Below are positions 49,603 through 58,258 of a stretch of DNA of 64,000 nt, piece after piece; the stretch's first letter is position 1; each line of letters begins with the position of its first letter. Position numbers and translations under genes: made by a program. Location: assembly GCA_050250135.1 (NCBI GenBank), contig JBFWPF010000009.1, positions 1 through 64,000 on the forward strand, given 5' to 3'. A model generated the notes under the pieces. The model searched no databases and was not told where the DNA came from. It saw only the letters and a list, made by a program, of their open reading frames with translations. Source of the DNA: JBFWPF01 sp050250135 (GTDB lineage Bacteria > Chlamydiota > Chlamydiia > Chlamydiales > JAFEGQ01).

Positions 49603-51348
49603 ATGAGGATACGGACGAAGATCATTTGCACGATGGGGCCAGCGGTAACGCAGCTGGACAAGTTGTTGGCCCTCATCGAATCAGGGATGAGCGTGGCCCG
49701 CCTCAACTTCAGCCATGGGACCCATGAGGAGCACGCTCGGACGATCGCCCTCATCAAGGAGGCACGGGAGAGGGCAGGCCGGCCGGTAGCTATCATGTTG
49801 GATACCAAGGGGCCGGAGATCCGAGTGGGCCCCCTTGAGGCGCCGATTGTATCGAAGGAGGGAGCCCTCTTGCGCCTTGTCCCCATGGGGGGGGTGCTCA
49901 AGGAGGGGGAGGTCCCGATCAACCCCCCATCGGTTCTGAAGAGCCTAAAGAAGGGGGCTCCGGTCCTCTTCGACGATGGGCTGGTGGTGACGCGTGTAGT
50001 GGAGGTGTTAGCCGACGCAGTCCTGGTTGAGGGGGTCAATGGCGGGGAGATCCGGTCCCGAAAGGGGATCAATGTCCCCGGCCTCGATCTGGCGCTGCCG
50101 ATGGTGACCGAGCAGGATGAGGCCGATATCCGATTTGGGTGTCAGCAGGGGATTGAGATGATCGCCGCCTCGTTCGTCTGCTACCCGGAGCATATCGAGA
50201 AGATCAAGCGGATCCTGGCCGAGGAGGGGGCCTCCGATGTGATTGTAGCCGCCAAGATCGAGTCGCAGAAGGGGGTAGAGAACTTTGAGGCGATCCTGCA
50301 GGCGGCCGATGCGATCATGATCGCTCGGGGCGACCTGGGTGTTGAGGTGCCGCTTAGCCAGGTACCAGGGCTGCAAAAGAGGATGATCCGGGAGTGCTAC
50401 GAGGCGGCGAAGCCCTCGATTGTGGCGACGCAGATGCTTGAGTCGATGACCCACAACATGCGTCCCACAAGGGCGGAGGCCTCCGATGTGGCGGGGGCGA
50501 TCTATGAGAGTGCGAGCGCGGTGATGCTGTCGGGGGAGACGGCGGTGGGGCGCTACCCGGTTGAGACGGTCCAGACGATGCGCTCGATTGTGGAGCAGGC
50601 GGAGAGTGAGTTCAACTACCAGCTCTTCTACTCGAGCATCCCGATTCGCGCTTCGCAAGATGTCCCGACCTCGATCGCTCTAGCGGCGGTCAAAACGGCG
50701 ATCAGCGCGAGCGCCTCGGCCCTCTTTGTGATCACGGCTAAGGGGCTGACGGCCCGCTTGACCTCTCGGCTGCGGCCTAAGATGCCGATTGTGACGCTGA
50801 CGACTTCAAAGCGGATCTACCATCAACTCGCTTTTTATTGGGGGGTGATCCCCGTCTACGTGGATAAGGTGGATTCGTTTCAGGAGGGGTTTGAGGTCCT
50901 TTCCGACTATGCGCTGAAGGCCAAGTTGGTGGGGTGGGGTGACTTGGTGGTAACGACGGCGGGGGTCCCCTTTGGCCGCTCCGGGACGACCAACTCGATG
51001 GTGGTCAAGAGCATCGGGAATGTCCTCCTGCGGGGTGAGAAGGGGTATGGGAAGCGGGTGACGGGCGTTGTGGAGATCCTCTCCGACACCGAGAGGGGTG
51101 TAGAGGCTAAAGGGAAGATCCTGGTGATCCCTCGGGTGACCAGCGAAACCCTTGCCTTGATAGGGGGAGCGGTAGGGGTAGTCCTCAAGGGACTCAAGCG
51201 AGATCCTGAGGCAGAGGCGCTGCTGGTCGGAGAGGCGGAGCGGCTCGGGATTCCCGTTCTGATCGCCCTGGACGCAGTTTATAGCGGCTTGCGAGAAGGG
51301 GAGAGCGCCACCCTCGATCCCGAGAATGCCATTATATTAGGTGAGTGA
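49603..51348 (+). CDS. pyk: Pyruvate kinase with extra C-terminal domain
   Basis: A 581-residue enzyme that makes pyruvate and ATP from phosphoenolpyruvate in glycolysis. The signature VAAKIESQKGV carries the catalytic lysine, and IMIARGDLGVEVP and ATQMLESM follow. The last 90 residues (KILVIPRVTSETLALIGGAV onward) resemble the PEP-utilising mobile domain that extends Bacillus-type pyruvate kinases, while Chlamydia enzymes are, as I recall, about 485 residues. The start ATG 49603 has a GAGAG upstream. It overlaps rsmE by 17 bases at the 3' ends. Confidence 0.95.
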   Translation: MRIRTKIICTMGPAVTQLDKLLALIESGMSVARLNFSHGTHEEHARTIALIKEARERAGRPVAIMLDTKGPEIRVGPLEAPIVSKEGALLRLVPMGGVLKEGEVPINPPSVLKSLKKGAPVLFDDGLVVTRVVEVLADAVLVEGVNGGEIRSRKGINVPGLDLALPMVTEQDEADIRFGCQQGIEMIAASFVCYPEHIEKIKRILAEEGASDVIVAAKIESQKGVENFEAILQAADAIMIARGDLGVEVPLSQVPGLQKRMIRECYEAAKPSIVATQMLESMTHNMRPTRAEASDVAGAIYESASAVMLSGETAVGRYPVETVQTMRSIVEQAESEFNYQLFYSSIPIRASQDVPTSIALAAVKTAISASASALFVITAKGLTARLTSRLRPKMPIVTLTTSKRIYHQLAFYWGVIPVYVDKVDSFQEGFEVLSDYALKAKLVGWGDLVVTTAGVPFGRSGTTNSMVVKSIGNVLLRGEKGYGKRVTGVVEILSDTERGVEAKGKILVIPRVTSETLALIGGAVGVVLKGLKRDPEAEALLVGEAERLGIPVLIALDAVYSGLREGESATLDPENAIILGE

Positions 51349-52018
51349 GGAGAGCCAGGGCCACGAGGGGAGCGGTATCGGTTCGAAGGATGAGGGGGTG
51401 GAGCTTGACCCCTTGTGCCTGTTTTTCCAATAGACCAAGCTCCCTGTCAGAAAATCCCCCCTCTGGTCCGACAAAGAAGGTGATCTCGTCCCCCTCTGGA
51501 AGGGCATCCTTGAGCTTAGGCGCTCCCTCCCGGATATCCCCAAACAGGGCGCTGCGGGGAAACGGGCTCCACTCCTTTAGGGGAGGCATCACCACCACTT
51601 CTGGCAAGTAGAGTCTGCCGCACTGCTTAGTAGCCGCTACAATAATCCGATGGGCCCTCTCAAGCTGGCTCGGACTCAGCTCCTTCTTCTCACTTCGCTC
51701 TCCAGGAAACAGCAAGAAGGTAGCGGCCCCCAGCTCGGTCCCTTTTTCGAGAATCAGGTCGAGCCGGTTCGGCTTTGGGAGAGCCTGCGCCAAGATAAGG
51801 CGGGGCTTGGGTTCCTCCATCACCACCACCTCTTCAATGGAGAGACTGTTTTTTTCCCCTACTGAGGCTTTAGCGAGTGCCCCTTGCCCGTTGATGAGCT
51901 CAACCGTATCCCCTTGCCGCTTCCGCATAACCCTGAGGTGGTGGGCCTCCTCTCCCCCCAACTCAACCCTCGTGTGGGGCCTAAGGGGGCCCTGAACATA
52001 GAAACGGTCATGTGGCAT
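51332..52018 (-). CDS. rsmE: 16S rRNA m3U1498 methyltransferase
   Basis: A 228-residue SPOUT-family methyltransferase that methylates U1498 of 16S rRNA. The knot motifs GPEGGF and LILRTDTAPLVAL are present, and the N-terminal PUA-like part includes EEAHHLRVMRKRQGD. ATG 52018 (MPHDRFYVQG) is chosen because the longer reading would extend deep into the upstream gene and lacks family sequence. It overlaps the glycosyltransferase gene by 11 bases. Confidence 0.93.
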   Translation of the reverse strand: MPHDRFYVQGPLRPHTRVELGGEEAHHLRVMRKRQGDTVELINGQGALAKASVGEKNSLSIEEVVVMEEPKPRLILAQALPKPNRLDLILEKGTELGAATFLLFPGERSEKKELSPSQLERAHRIIVAATKQCGRLYLPEVVVMPPLKEWSPFPRSALFGDIREGAPKLKDALPEGDEITFFVGPEGGFSDRELGLLEKQAQGVKLHPLILRTDTAPLVALALLTHLI

Positions 52019-53159
52019 TGAGAGATCTCTCCACCACCTTGTTGAGTTGGGAGGCGACCTCAAGGTGGGCAACGCTTTTTCGGATTATGGCTGCTCTCTC
52101 CCCGCTCTTGGGGCGGAGGAGGGCTTGCTGAAGGGCCTCGGCGACCGACTCGGGATTGAAGAGGGAGTCAATGATGCAGCCCGATTCGGGGGTGAGAACC
52201 TCCTTCCCTCCGTTAAAGTCGGAGGTGACGACAAAGAGCCCCATGGCGAGGGCCTCGACGGTCACATTGGCAAAGGGGTCGTAGAGGGAGGGGAGGACGA
52301 GGGAGTCGGCGACCTGGAGGAAGGGGCGGGTGTCACTTTGACCGCCGAAGAAGCGGACGTTGCCCTCCATGTCAAGCCGCTTTACATAACTCTGATAGTC
52401 GCTGAGACGGGCCTCCCGGCCGACTACCGAGAGTTGCCACAGGTCGGCAGGGAGGCGGGAGAGGCCATCGAGGAGGGGGAGGAGCCCTTTTCGCTTGTAG
52501 CCATGCCCCAAAAAGAGGAACTGGTAGCGTCCTGGGTCGAGGGAGAGCTCCTGGTAGAGGCGGGGGCGTTCCCTCTCCCAACGGTCGAAGGGCTCCTGAA
52601 GGGCCCTCCACTCGATCCCGTTATGAACGACATGGAGCCGAGCTGGGTCGGCATCATAGTGCTCGAGGATGTCCTCCTTCACCATGTACGAGTTGGGGAA
52701 GACCTCGACCTCACCCCTTTCGAAGAGGGTCTTCTCCTCCTCCAGGCTCCGCCGGTGCTTGGGGTTGAGGCGGTGGGAGAGGGTCCTTAAGGGGCCATCG
52801 AGGTAGCGGCGCTGGCTTAAGTAGAGCTTGTGGACCCCATCGCCCGCAAGGTAGTGGGTCATGCAGGAGATTCGGTCAAAGCCAAAGAGGAGGGTTCCGG
52901 GGTTCCGTCTGGCCCACTCCCGGCAGGCCCGATCAAATTTAAGGCGGCTCGTCAGGTGCCAGGAGGTGTTCTCGCCTAGAGAGAGGACCTCATAAGGGGG
53001 ATCGGGTTCGAAAGGGGAGCCCCCTCTCCCTTTAGGGAACTGAGTGAGGACGAGCGTTTCACACCCCCGCTCAGCAAAGACCCGAGCGAGCTGGTGGGCG
53101 TGCTTCTCAAGCCCCCCCTTGGGAAGGAAATTATTTTTTAGTATTGCGACCCTTTTCAT
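52008..53159 (-). CDS. Glycosyltransferase family 4, WaaG-like
   Basis: A 383-residue GT-B glycosyltransferase. The N-terminal KNNFLPKGGLEKHAHQLARV is the acceptor-side glycine loop, and the C-terminal nucleotide-sugar motif appears as SLYDPFANVTVEALAMGLFV (E at the usual EX7E-type site). There is no signal peptide; membrane association would be peripheral. The similarity is to WaaG/RfaG-type LPS core heptose-modifying enzymes, but substrate is not certain. It overlaps the ybbR gene by 29 bases and rsmE by 11. Confidence 0.87.
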   Translation of the reverse strand: MKRVAILKNNFLPKGGLEKHAHQLARVFAERGCETLVLTQFPKGRGGSPFEPDPPYEVLSLGENTSWHLTSRLKFDRACREWARRNPGTLLFGFDRISCMTHYLAGDGVHKLYLSQRRYLDGPLRTLSHRLNPKHRRSLEEEKTLFERGEVEVFPNSYMVKEDILEHYDADPARLHVVHNGIEWRALQEPFDRWERERPRLYQELSLDPGRYQFLFLGHGYKRKGLLPLLDGLSRLPADLWQLSVVGREARLSDYQSYVKRLDMEGNVRFFGGQSDTRPFLQVADSLVLPSLYDPFANVTVEALAMGLFVVTSDFNGGKEVLTPESGCIIDSLFNPESVAEALQQALLRPKSGERAAIIRKSVAHLEVASQLNKVVERSLNAT

Positions 53160-54390
53160 TGCCTAGGGTGACCGAGATCCCCTCCTTAGTCAGCACGCCG
53201 ACGAGGGCGACGGGGCGCTCATGTTCATCAACGAGTTCGAATTTCCGCAGGTAGCGGCGGAAGCGCATCCGGAGGTCGGCCTCTCGGATGGTGGGATCGG
53301 TGGCGGCCCTCTGCTCTTCGGGGATGGTGCGGAGGAAGGCGGCGAGGTACTCCTCTTCGAGGCGGACCGGGTCGATAAACTCCATGCTCCAAGGGAGGGT
53401 CGAAGAGAGGCTCTTGGGGATCGCTCGGAAGGTGACCTGGAGCTGGTTTTGGACGGTGGTGAGGAAGAGGCGGCTGACGTTGCGGGCGTAGACGGGGAAG
53501 CTTAGGGTGGCGATCCCATTCTTCTTCCCGATCGCGCCCCCCTCTACAAGGGGATAGGCCTCAGGGTTGAGGGTAAGGCTGTAGGTGAGCGGGAAGAAGG
53601 TGGCCACCGGCATCCCCTCCGAGAGGGGAAGGAGCTCCGACTTGAGGAAGGTGAGGTGGAGGACCTCCGCTTCGGGATCATTGATCGCCTCCTTCTTATC
53701 CTGAAGGAAGGGGATAGTAACGCTCTTCCAGCTAGCGGGGACGGGGAAGGAGATTTCGTCCCCAACCTGCTCCTGGGAGAGGGTCTGGAGTTCCTGCGGG
53801 GTGATGTCGCTTAGGTTGAAGGTAAGGCGAAGCCCCTTTGCCTTGAGCTCCTTCACACTTTCCTCGGGGCCGCTCACCGTCTGGACGAGTCGCTGGGGCC
53901 AGACGCCGATAAAGAGGAAGCCGGTTGGGGGCTCCCCTACCGGTTCGGTGACCGTAATCGGGACCTTTTCGGTGATCAGGTTGCTCAGCTGAACGGTAAG
54001 CTCGATCGGAGCGACACTCGAGATGTCGTGGGCGACATCGATTTCGGCGTTTTTGCCCACGATATTCCGCTTGGTGACCTCGATCGTCCACCGGTCTCCT
54101 GCCCCTTCGGCATCGGTGACCACCTCGATATCTTTACTGGTGAGCCGGTCGAGCGCCTGCTTCCGCCCCGTCAGGGTTAGGGGGATCCGGCGGGGGAGGA
54201 GCCCCCCTGGGCCGACCCCCTCAATCGTCTTGTCGGTGGGAATATTGAGGACCCGGATCGGCACATTGGGGATGGTTCGGGTGACGGTGATCGAGTGGTT
54301 GACGAGGAGCCAGATCACTAGCGCAGCGATGATGGCGACCAGCTTGCGGGGCCAGTTGTCGATGAAGAGTCGCTTGAGGAAAGACTTCAT
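53131..54390 (-). CDS. ybbR: YbbR-domain protein, partner of the c-di-AMP cyclase
   Basis: A 419-residue protein with one N-terminal membrane helix (LVAIIAALVIWLLVNHSI) followed by YbbR-type beta domains on the outside of the inner membrane (VPIRVLNIPTDKTIEGVGPG; VPITVTEPVGEPPTGFLFIG). In Firmicutes YbbR/CdaR regulates CdaA. The start overlaps the cdaA stop by four bases. The pair cdaA-ybbR next to cydAB also occurs in Chlamydia. Confidence 0.9.
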   Translation of the reverse strand: MKSFLKRLFIDNWPRKLVAIIAALVIWLLVNHSITVTRTIPNVPIRVLNIPTDKTIEGVGPGGLLPRRIPLTLTGRKQALDRLTSKDIEVVTDAEGAGDRWTIEVTKRNIVGKNAEIDVAHDISSVAPIELTVQLSNLITEKVPITVTEPVGEPPTGFLFIGVWPQRLVQTVSGPEESVKELKAKGLRLTFNLSDITPQELQTLSQEQVGDEISFPVPASWKSVTIPFLQDKKEAINDPEAEVLHLTFLKSELLPLSEGMPVATFFPLTYSLTLNPEAYPLVEGGAIGKKNGIATLSFPVYARNVSRLFLTTVQNQLQVTFRAIPKSLSSTLPWSMEFIDPVRLEEEYLAAFLRTIPEEQRAATDPTIREADLRMRFRRYLRKFELVDEHERPVALVGVLTKEGISVTLGNEKGRNTKK

Positions 54391-55175
54391 CGTTTAAGCC
54401 ACTCGAGTAAGTTAAAGGTCTTTTTCAGGGTCGGGGGGCTAAAGATGCTTCGGACGATCCCGCGGAATCGATCGATCTTTACCCCTCGAGTCATCATCCC
54501 CTCCCGTGCTACCGAAACCCGCCCCGTCTCCTCGGAGATTACGATGGTGACCGCATCGGTCATCTGGCTGATCCCGAGGCCTGCTCGGTGGCGGGTCCCC
54601 ATCGTCTTGCCGAGCTGAGAGGGCTCATCGGCAAGGGGGAGGATCACCGCAGCGGCGACCAGCTTCCGCCCCCTCATGATCACCGCCCCATCATGGAGAG
54701 GGGTCGTCGTGACAAAGAGCGACTCGAGGAGCTCGGAGGAGAAGTGGGCGTCGAGCACCACCGCTCGGTTGGCAAACTCGTCGAGCGAGTCCTGGTTTTC
54801 GAGGACGATGATCGCCCCGACCCTCTTTTCTGCCAACCGGTAGACCGAGTTGGTGAGCGACTCTAAGAACTTGTCAAACTCGGAGATTTCCCGAAACCGC
54901 TTACCCTTTAGGCTGAGCCGGGAGAGGGCGATCCGGAGCTCGGGCTGAAAGATGATGAGGATGGCCAGGACGAGGACCTCAATCACTCCGAAGAGGATTT
55001 TTTGGAGGACAGGGAGGTGGAACCAGTTGGAGAGGGCGAAGAGGGCGAGAAAGACCATGAACCCGATGATCAGGTCCATCGCTCGGGTATTCCAGAAGAA
55101 GGAGAGGAGGTAGTTGAGGAGGAGCGCAAGGATCCCCACCTCAACTATTGGAATCAGGATCTTAAAATACTCCAC
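54387..55175 (-). CDS. cdaA: Diadenylate cyclase, c-di-AMP synthase
   Basis: A 262-residue membrane protein with three N-terminal transmembrane helices (about 8-25, 34-50 and 57-76) and a DisA_N catalytic domain. The DGA motif is at 162-164 (LHDGAVI) and the RHR motif at 195-197 (GTRHRAGLG). It makes cyclic di-AMP from two ATP at the inner membrane. c-di-AMP can act as a host-sensed signal during intracellular growth. Four-base overlap with ybbR indicates co-translation. Confidence 0.95.
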   Translation of the reverse strand: MEYFKILIPIVEVGILALLLNYLLSFFWNTRAMDLIIGFMVFLALFALSNWFHLPVLQKILFGVIEVLVLAILIIFQPELRIALSRLSLKGKRFREISEFDKFLESLTNSVYRLAEKRVGAIIVLENQDSLDEFANRAVVLDAHFSSELLESLFVTTTPLHDGAVIMRGRKLVAAAVILPLADEPSQLGKTMGTRHRAGLGISQMTDAVTIVISEETGRVSVAREGMMTRGVKIDRFRGIVRSIFSPPTLKKTFNLLEWLKR

Positions 55176-55282
55176 CCCGGTTCCCCTCTCTCAACACTCA
55201 GCATTGTAGGAATGGGTCCCTATCTTGACAACATCGCCGCATCCCGTTTTCATAGCAGTAAGACCTTCATAGAAATCGGCCC

Positions 55283-56632
55283 ATGACTGCACTCATCCTT
55301 TCCCGTATCCAATTTGCCCTCACGATCGGTTTTCACTACCTCTACCCGCCGCTCAGCATCGGCCTTTCGGTCTTTATCATCCTGATCGAGGCCCTCTACC
55401 TCAAGAGGAGGGATCCCAAGTACCTCAACATCGCCAAATTCTGGACCAAGGCCTTTGCCCTCACCTTTGCGATGGGGGTGGCTACCGGGATCGTCATGGT
55501 CTTCCAGTTTGGGACCAACTGGGCCCACTACTCCAAATATGTTGGGGATGTCTTTGGAGCGGTGCTCGGGGCGGAGGGGATCTTTGCCTTTTTGGTCGAA
55601 GCGGGCTTTCTCGGTGTCCTCCTCTTTGGGTGGGATCGGGTGAGCAAAGGGTTCCACTTCTTCTCGACCTGTATGGTCTCCTTCGGTGCCCACTTTAGTG
55701 CCGTCTGGATCGTGATCGCCAACTCCTGGATGCAGACCCCATCGGGTCATGTCATCGTGGGAACCGGAGCCGACGCCCACGCCGAGCTAAAAACCTTCTC
55801 CGAGGTGATCTTTAACCCCTCTTCGATGGACCGCCTCGTTCACGTCCTCATCGCCGCCTGGCTTACCGGCGCCTTTTTCGTCCTTAGTGTGAGCGCCTAC
55901 TACCTTATCAAGCAGCGCCACCTCGAGTTTGCCCGCACCTCGATGAAGGTGGGGCTTATTTTCGCGGTGGTGATGATCGTCGCCCAGACCATCTCGGGCG
56001 ACTCCTCTGCCCGGACCGTTGTCGAGTACCAGCCCACCAAACTCGCCGCGATGGAGGGGGTGTTTAAGACCCAAAAATCGGCCCCCCTCTTCCTAATCGG
56101 CTTTCCCGATCCCAAGACCAACAAGACCTATGGGATCAGCATACCGGGGCTGCTAAGCTTCCTCTCCTACCGGAGTTTTTCCGCCGAGATTCAGGGGATG
56201 GACAGCTTTCCCAAGGAGGATCTCCCCAACACCCGGGCCGTTTTCCAGACCTACCGGATCATGCTGGCGATGTGGGCTGCGATGCTCTTTACTGCAGCGG
56301 CGGGCTGGATCTTATGGAGGCGGATCCGAGAGGGGAGGGCCAAGTGGCTCCTCTGGGTCATGGTCTTTTCGGTCGCCTTTCCCCAGCTGGCAAACCAAGC
56401 CGGCTGGTTTACCGCGGAGATGGGGCGGCAGCCCTGGATCATCTATGGGATTATGAGAACGGCCGACGGCTATTCCAAGAGTGTCTCGGCGCCGCAGATC
56501 ATCAGCTCGATCACCGTCTTTGCCGCTATCTATATCGCCCTTTTTTCCCTCTTCCTCTTCCTCCTCGATCGGAAAATCAAAAAGGGGCCACACGAGCCCA
56601 TAGGAGAACTCCATGTCGCAACCCACTCTTGA
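55283..56632 (+). CDS. cydA: Cytochrome bd oxidase subunit I
   Basis: A 449-residue multi-helix quinol oxidase subunit. H18 (TIGFHYLYPPLSIG) matches the haem b595 ligand region, and DRLVHVLIAAW and EMGRQPWIIYG mark the b558 and GRQPW regions. The Q-loop is the short type. The enzyme reduces oxygen to water with high affinity at the inner membrane. It overlaps cydB by 20 bases. Confidence 0.95.
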   Translation: MTALILSRIQFALTIGFHYLYPPLSIGLSVFIILIEALYLKRRDPKYLNIAKFWTKAFALTFAMGVATGIVMVFQFGTNWAHYSKYVGDVFGAVLGAEGIFAFLVEAGFLGVLLFGWDRVSKGFHFFSTCMVSFGAHFSAVWIVIANSWMQTPSGHVIVGTGADAHAELKTFSEVIFNPSSMDRLVHVLIAAWLTGAFFVLSVSAYYLIKQRHLEFARTSMKVGLIFAVVMIVAQTISGDSSARTVVEYQPTKLAAMEGVFKTQKSAPLFLIGFPDPKTNKTYGISIPGLLSFLSYRSFSAEIQGMDSFPKEDLPNTRAVFQTYRIMLAMWAAMLFTAAAGWILWRRIREGRAKWLLWVMVFSVAFPQLANQAGWFTAEMGRQPWIIYGIMRTADGYSKSVSAPQIISSITVFAAIYIALFSLFLFLLDRKIKKGPHEPIGELHVATHS

Positions 56633-57641
56633 GATCCTCTGGTACCTCGTCTTTGTGGTGGTGGTGATCGCCTATACGGTTCTCGATGGCTTCGACCTCG
56701 GAGTGGGTGCGGTTCACCTCTTTGCCCGCAAGGATATCGACCGGCGGATCTTCCTCAACGCTATTGGGCCGATTTGGGATGGGAACGAGGTGTGGCTCGT
56801 CGTCCTCGTGGGTGCCCTTTTCGCTGGCTTTCCCGCCGTCTATGCGACCCTCCTTTCGGCCTTCTACCTGCCGGTCCTGATCCTCCTTGCCGGCCTGATC
56901 TTCCGAGCGGTGGCGATCGAGTTTCGGAGTCAGACCCCTCATCCCCTTTGGCGCTCGATTTGGGATGGGGTTTTTGCTCTCGGCAGCATCGTGGCGAGCC
57001 TCTCCCTCGGCTTTTTCCTCGGCAACCTCGTCCGAGGGATTCCCCTAGATGTTCACCACGATTTCGTCGGCGACCTAGCCGGCCTCTTCAACCCTTATGC
57101 CATCCTCACCTCCTTCACCGTCCTCGCCCTCTTTGCGATGCATGGGACGATCTTTCTTGTCGGCAAGACGGAGGGGGAGTTGCATGAGCGGCTCCGCCAT
57201 TGGGTGAACCGGGCGATTGTGGTCTTTGTCTCCTTCTATGTGGCCCTCACCGTTGTGACCCTCGTCTCTCAAAACCATATGGTGGCTTCGCTGGTCGGGC
57301 ATCCGTGGGTTTGGGTTGTTGCGGCGCTCAATCTTTTGGCCATCGGGGCGATCCCGCTGCTCCTCAAGCATCGCCACGATCGGCTCGGCTTTCTCGCCTC
57401 CTGCTTTGCGATCCTCTGCCTCTTTGTCCTCTATGCTTTGGGGAGTTTCCCCAATGTGATCCGCTCGGGCATCGACCCGGCGGCCCACAGCCTCACCATC
57501 TCCAACTCTTTTGCGTCGAAGAAGACCTTGCAGATTTTGCTCATCATTGTGTTGATCGGGATACCGGCTGCCCTTGCCTATATCGGCAGCGTCTACTACC
57601 TCTTCCGCGGCAAGGTCAAGCTCGATTCCGCCTCATACTAA
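56613..57641 (+). CDS. cydB: Cytochrome bd oxidase subunit II
   Basis: A 342-residue multi-helix partner of CydA. The N-terminus (ILWYLVFVVVVIAYTVLDGF, DLGVGAV) and GPIWDGNEVWLVVLVGALFA are characteristic. It completes the two-gene cyd operon; cydX or cydDC are not in this window. A long palindrome follows directly after the stop. Confidence 0.94.
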   Translation: MSQPTLEILWYLVFVVVVIAYTVLDGFDLGVGAVHLFARKDIDRRIFLNAIGPIWDGNEVWLVVLVGALFAGFPAVYATLLSAFYLPVLILLAGLIFRAVAIEFRSQTPHPLWRSIWDGVFALGSIVASLSLGFFLGNLVRGIPLDVHHDFVGDLAGLFNPYAILTSFTVLALFAMHGTIFLVGKTEGELHERLRHWVNRAIVVFVSFYVALTVVTLVSQNHMVASLVGHPWVWVVAALNLLAIGAIPLLLKHRHDRLGFLASCFAILCLFVLYALGSFPNVIRSGIDPAAHSLTISNSFASKKTLQILLIIVLIGIPAALAYIGSVYYLFRGKVKLDSASY

Positions 57642-57644
57642 GAC

Positions 57645-57799
57645 CCCTGATTGCGACCTGTCCTCCCGAGGGCATCGACAGTGGGCGGCCATCTAGCGCA
57701 CATCCCTCCTCACCCGGGTTTACAAACCCGACCTCGTCGCGATGTGCGCCATCTGAACACCCCCTGCCGCCCTCTAGGGACGATAGGTCGCAATCAGGG
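57645..57799. mobile_element. Palindromic element between cydB and the membrane-USP cluster
   Basis: The ends are a perfect 15-bp inverted repeat (CCCTGATTGCGACCT at 57645-57659 and its complement at 57785-57799). The arms stay partly complementary inward (GCGCACATC with GATGTGCGC) to a central CGGGTTT-AC-AAACCCG hairpin. No gene lies inside. The right end includes the stop region of the 154-residue gene. It may be a mobile palindrome or a bidirectional terminator of the convergent cydB and USP transcripts. Confidence 0.75.
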
Positions 57800-58258
57800 T
57801 AAGAGACCCGAAGGGGGAGCCGGCAGCTTTTCGGGGCCGGGATTGGGGAAGAGGGTCACACGGACGTGGATCCACAGTAGGGTTGTGCAGGCCGTTAGTC
57901 CGAGCGATTGGAGGGCACCTGCTTTAAAGGGGACCGACCAGAGGCACAAGGCGATCAGGGAGAGGGTCGAGTATTCGAGCACTTCGATGAGGGTGAGGCC
58001 CCGTTCGTTTAGCGCCTCTTCGAGCTCATCGCGCTTGTCGCCCAGCCACTCATCGGCTTGGAAGATCCTCTCTTTGAGATGGCTTAGGGGCCCCTGTTTA
58101 GGGGTGGAGAGGGCGATAGCGGCGGTAGCTCCTGCGCCCATTCCGCCCATCCCGTAGCCTAAGACGCCGACCCAATCTCCCCCTCCCCAGCGGGCAAGCC
58201 CCGCAAAAAGGAGGCCGCTGGCGCCCATCAGAATCTGCGACTCCCTATCGATTTTCAT
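57794..58258 (-). CDS. Membrane protein resembling the USP N-terminal module without the protease
   Basis: A 154-residue protein with two membrane regions (SQILMGASGLLFAGLA-type near the N-terminus and STLSLIALCLW with TACTTLLWI near residues 95-130) separated by a helical charged segment. The spacing and residues (GPLSHL, LEYSTLSLIALCLW, FPNPGPE) line up with the first 155 residues of the two USP proteins upstream (GPASRL, LELTTLLSLSFW, WPDPPPPT). It lacks the whole catalytic domain. ATGA overlap with the USP gene shows coupling. Its C-terminus ends in a palindromic element, so it may be a truncated third USP gene or a real partner subunit. Confidence 0.65.
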   Translation of the reverse strand: MKIDRESQILMGASGLLFAGLARWGGGDWVGVLGYGMGGMGAGATAAIALSTPKQGPLSHLKERIFQADEWLGDKRDELEEALNERGLTLIEVLEYSTLSLIALCLWSVPFKAGALQSLGLTACTTLLWIHVRVTLFPNPGPEKLPAPPSGLLP

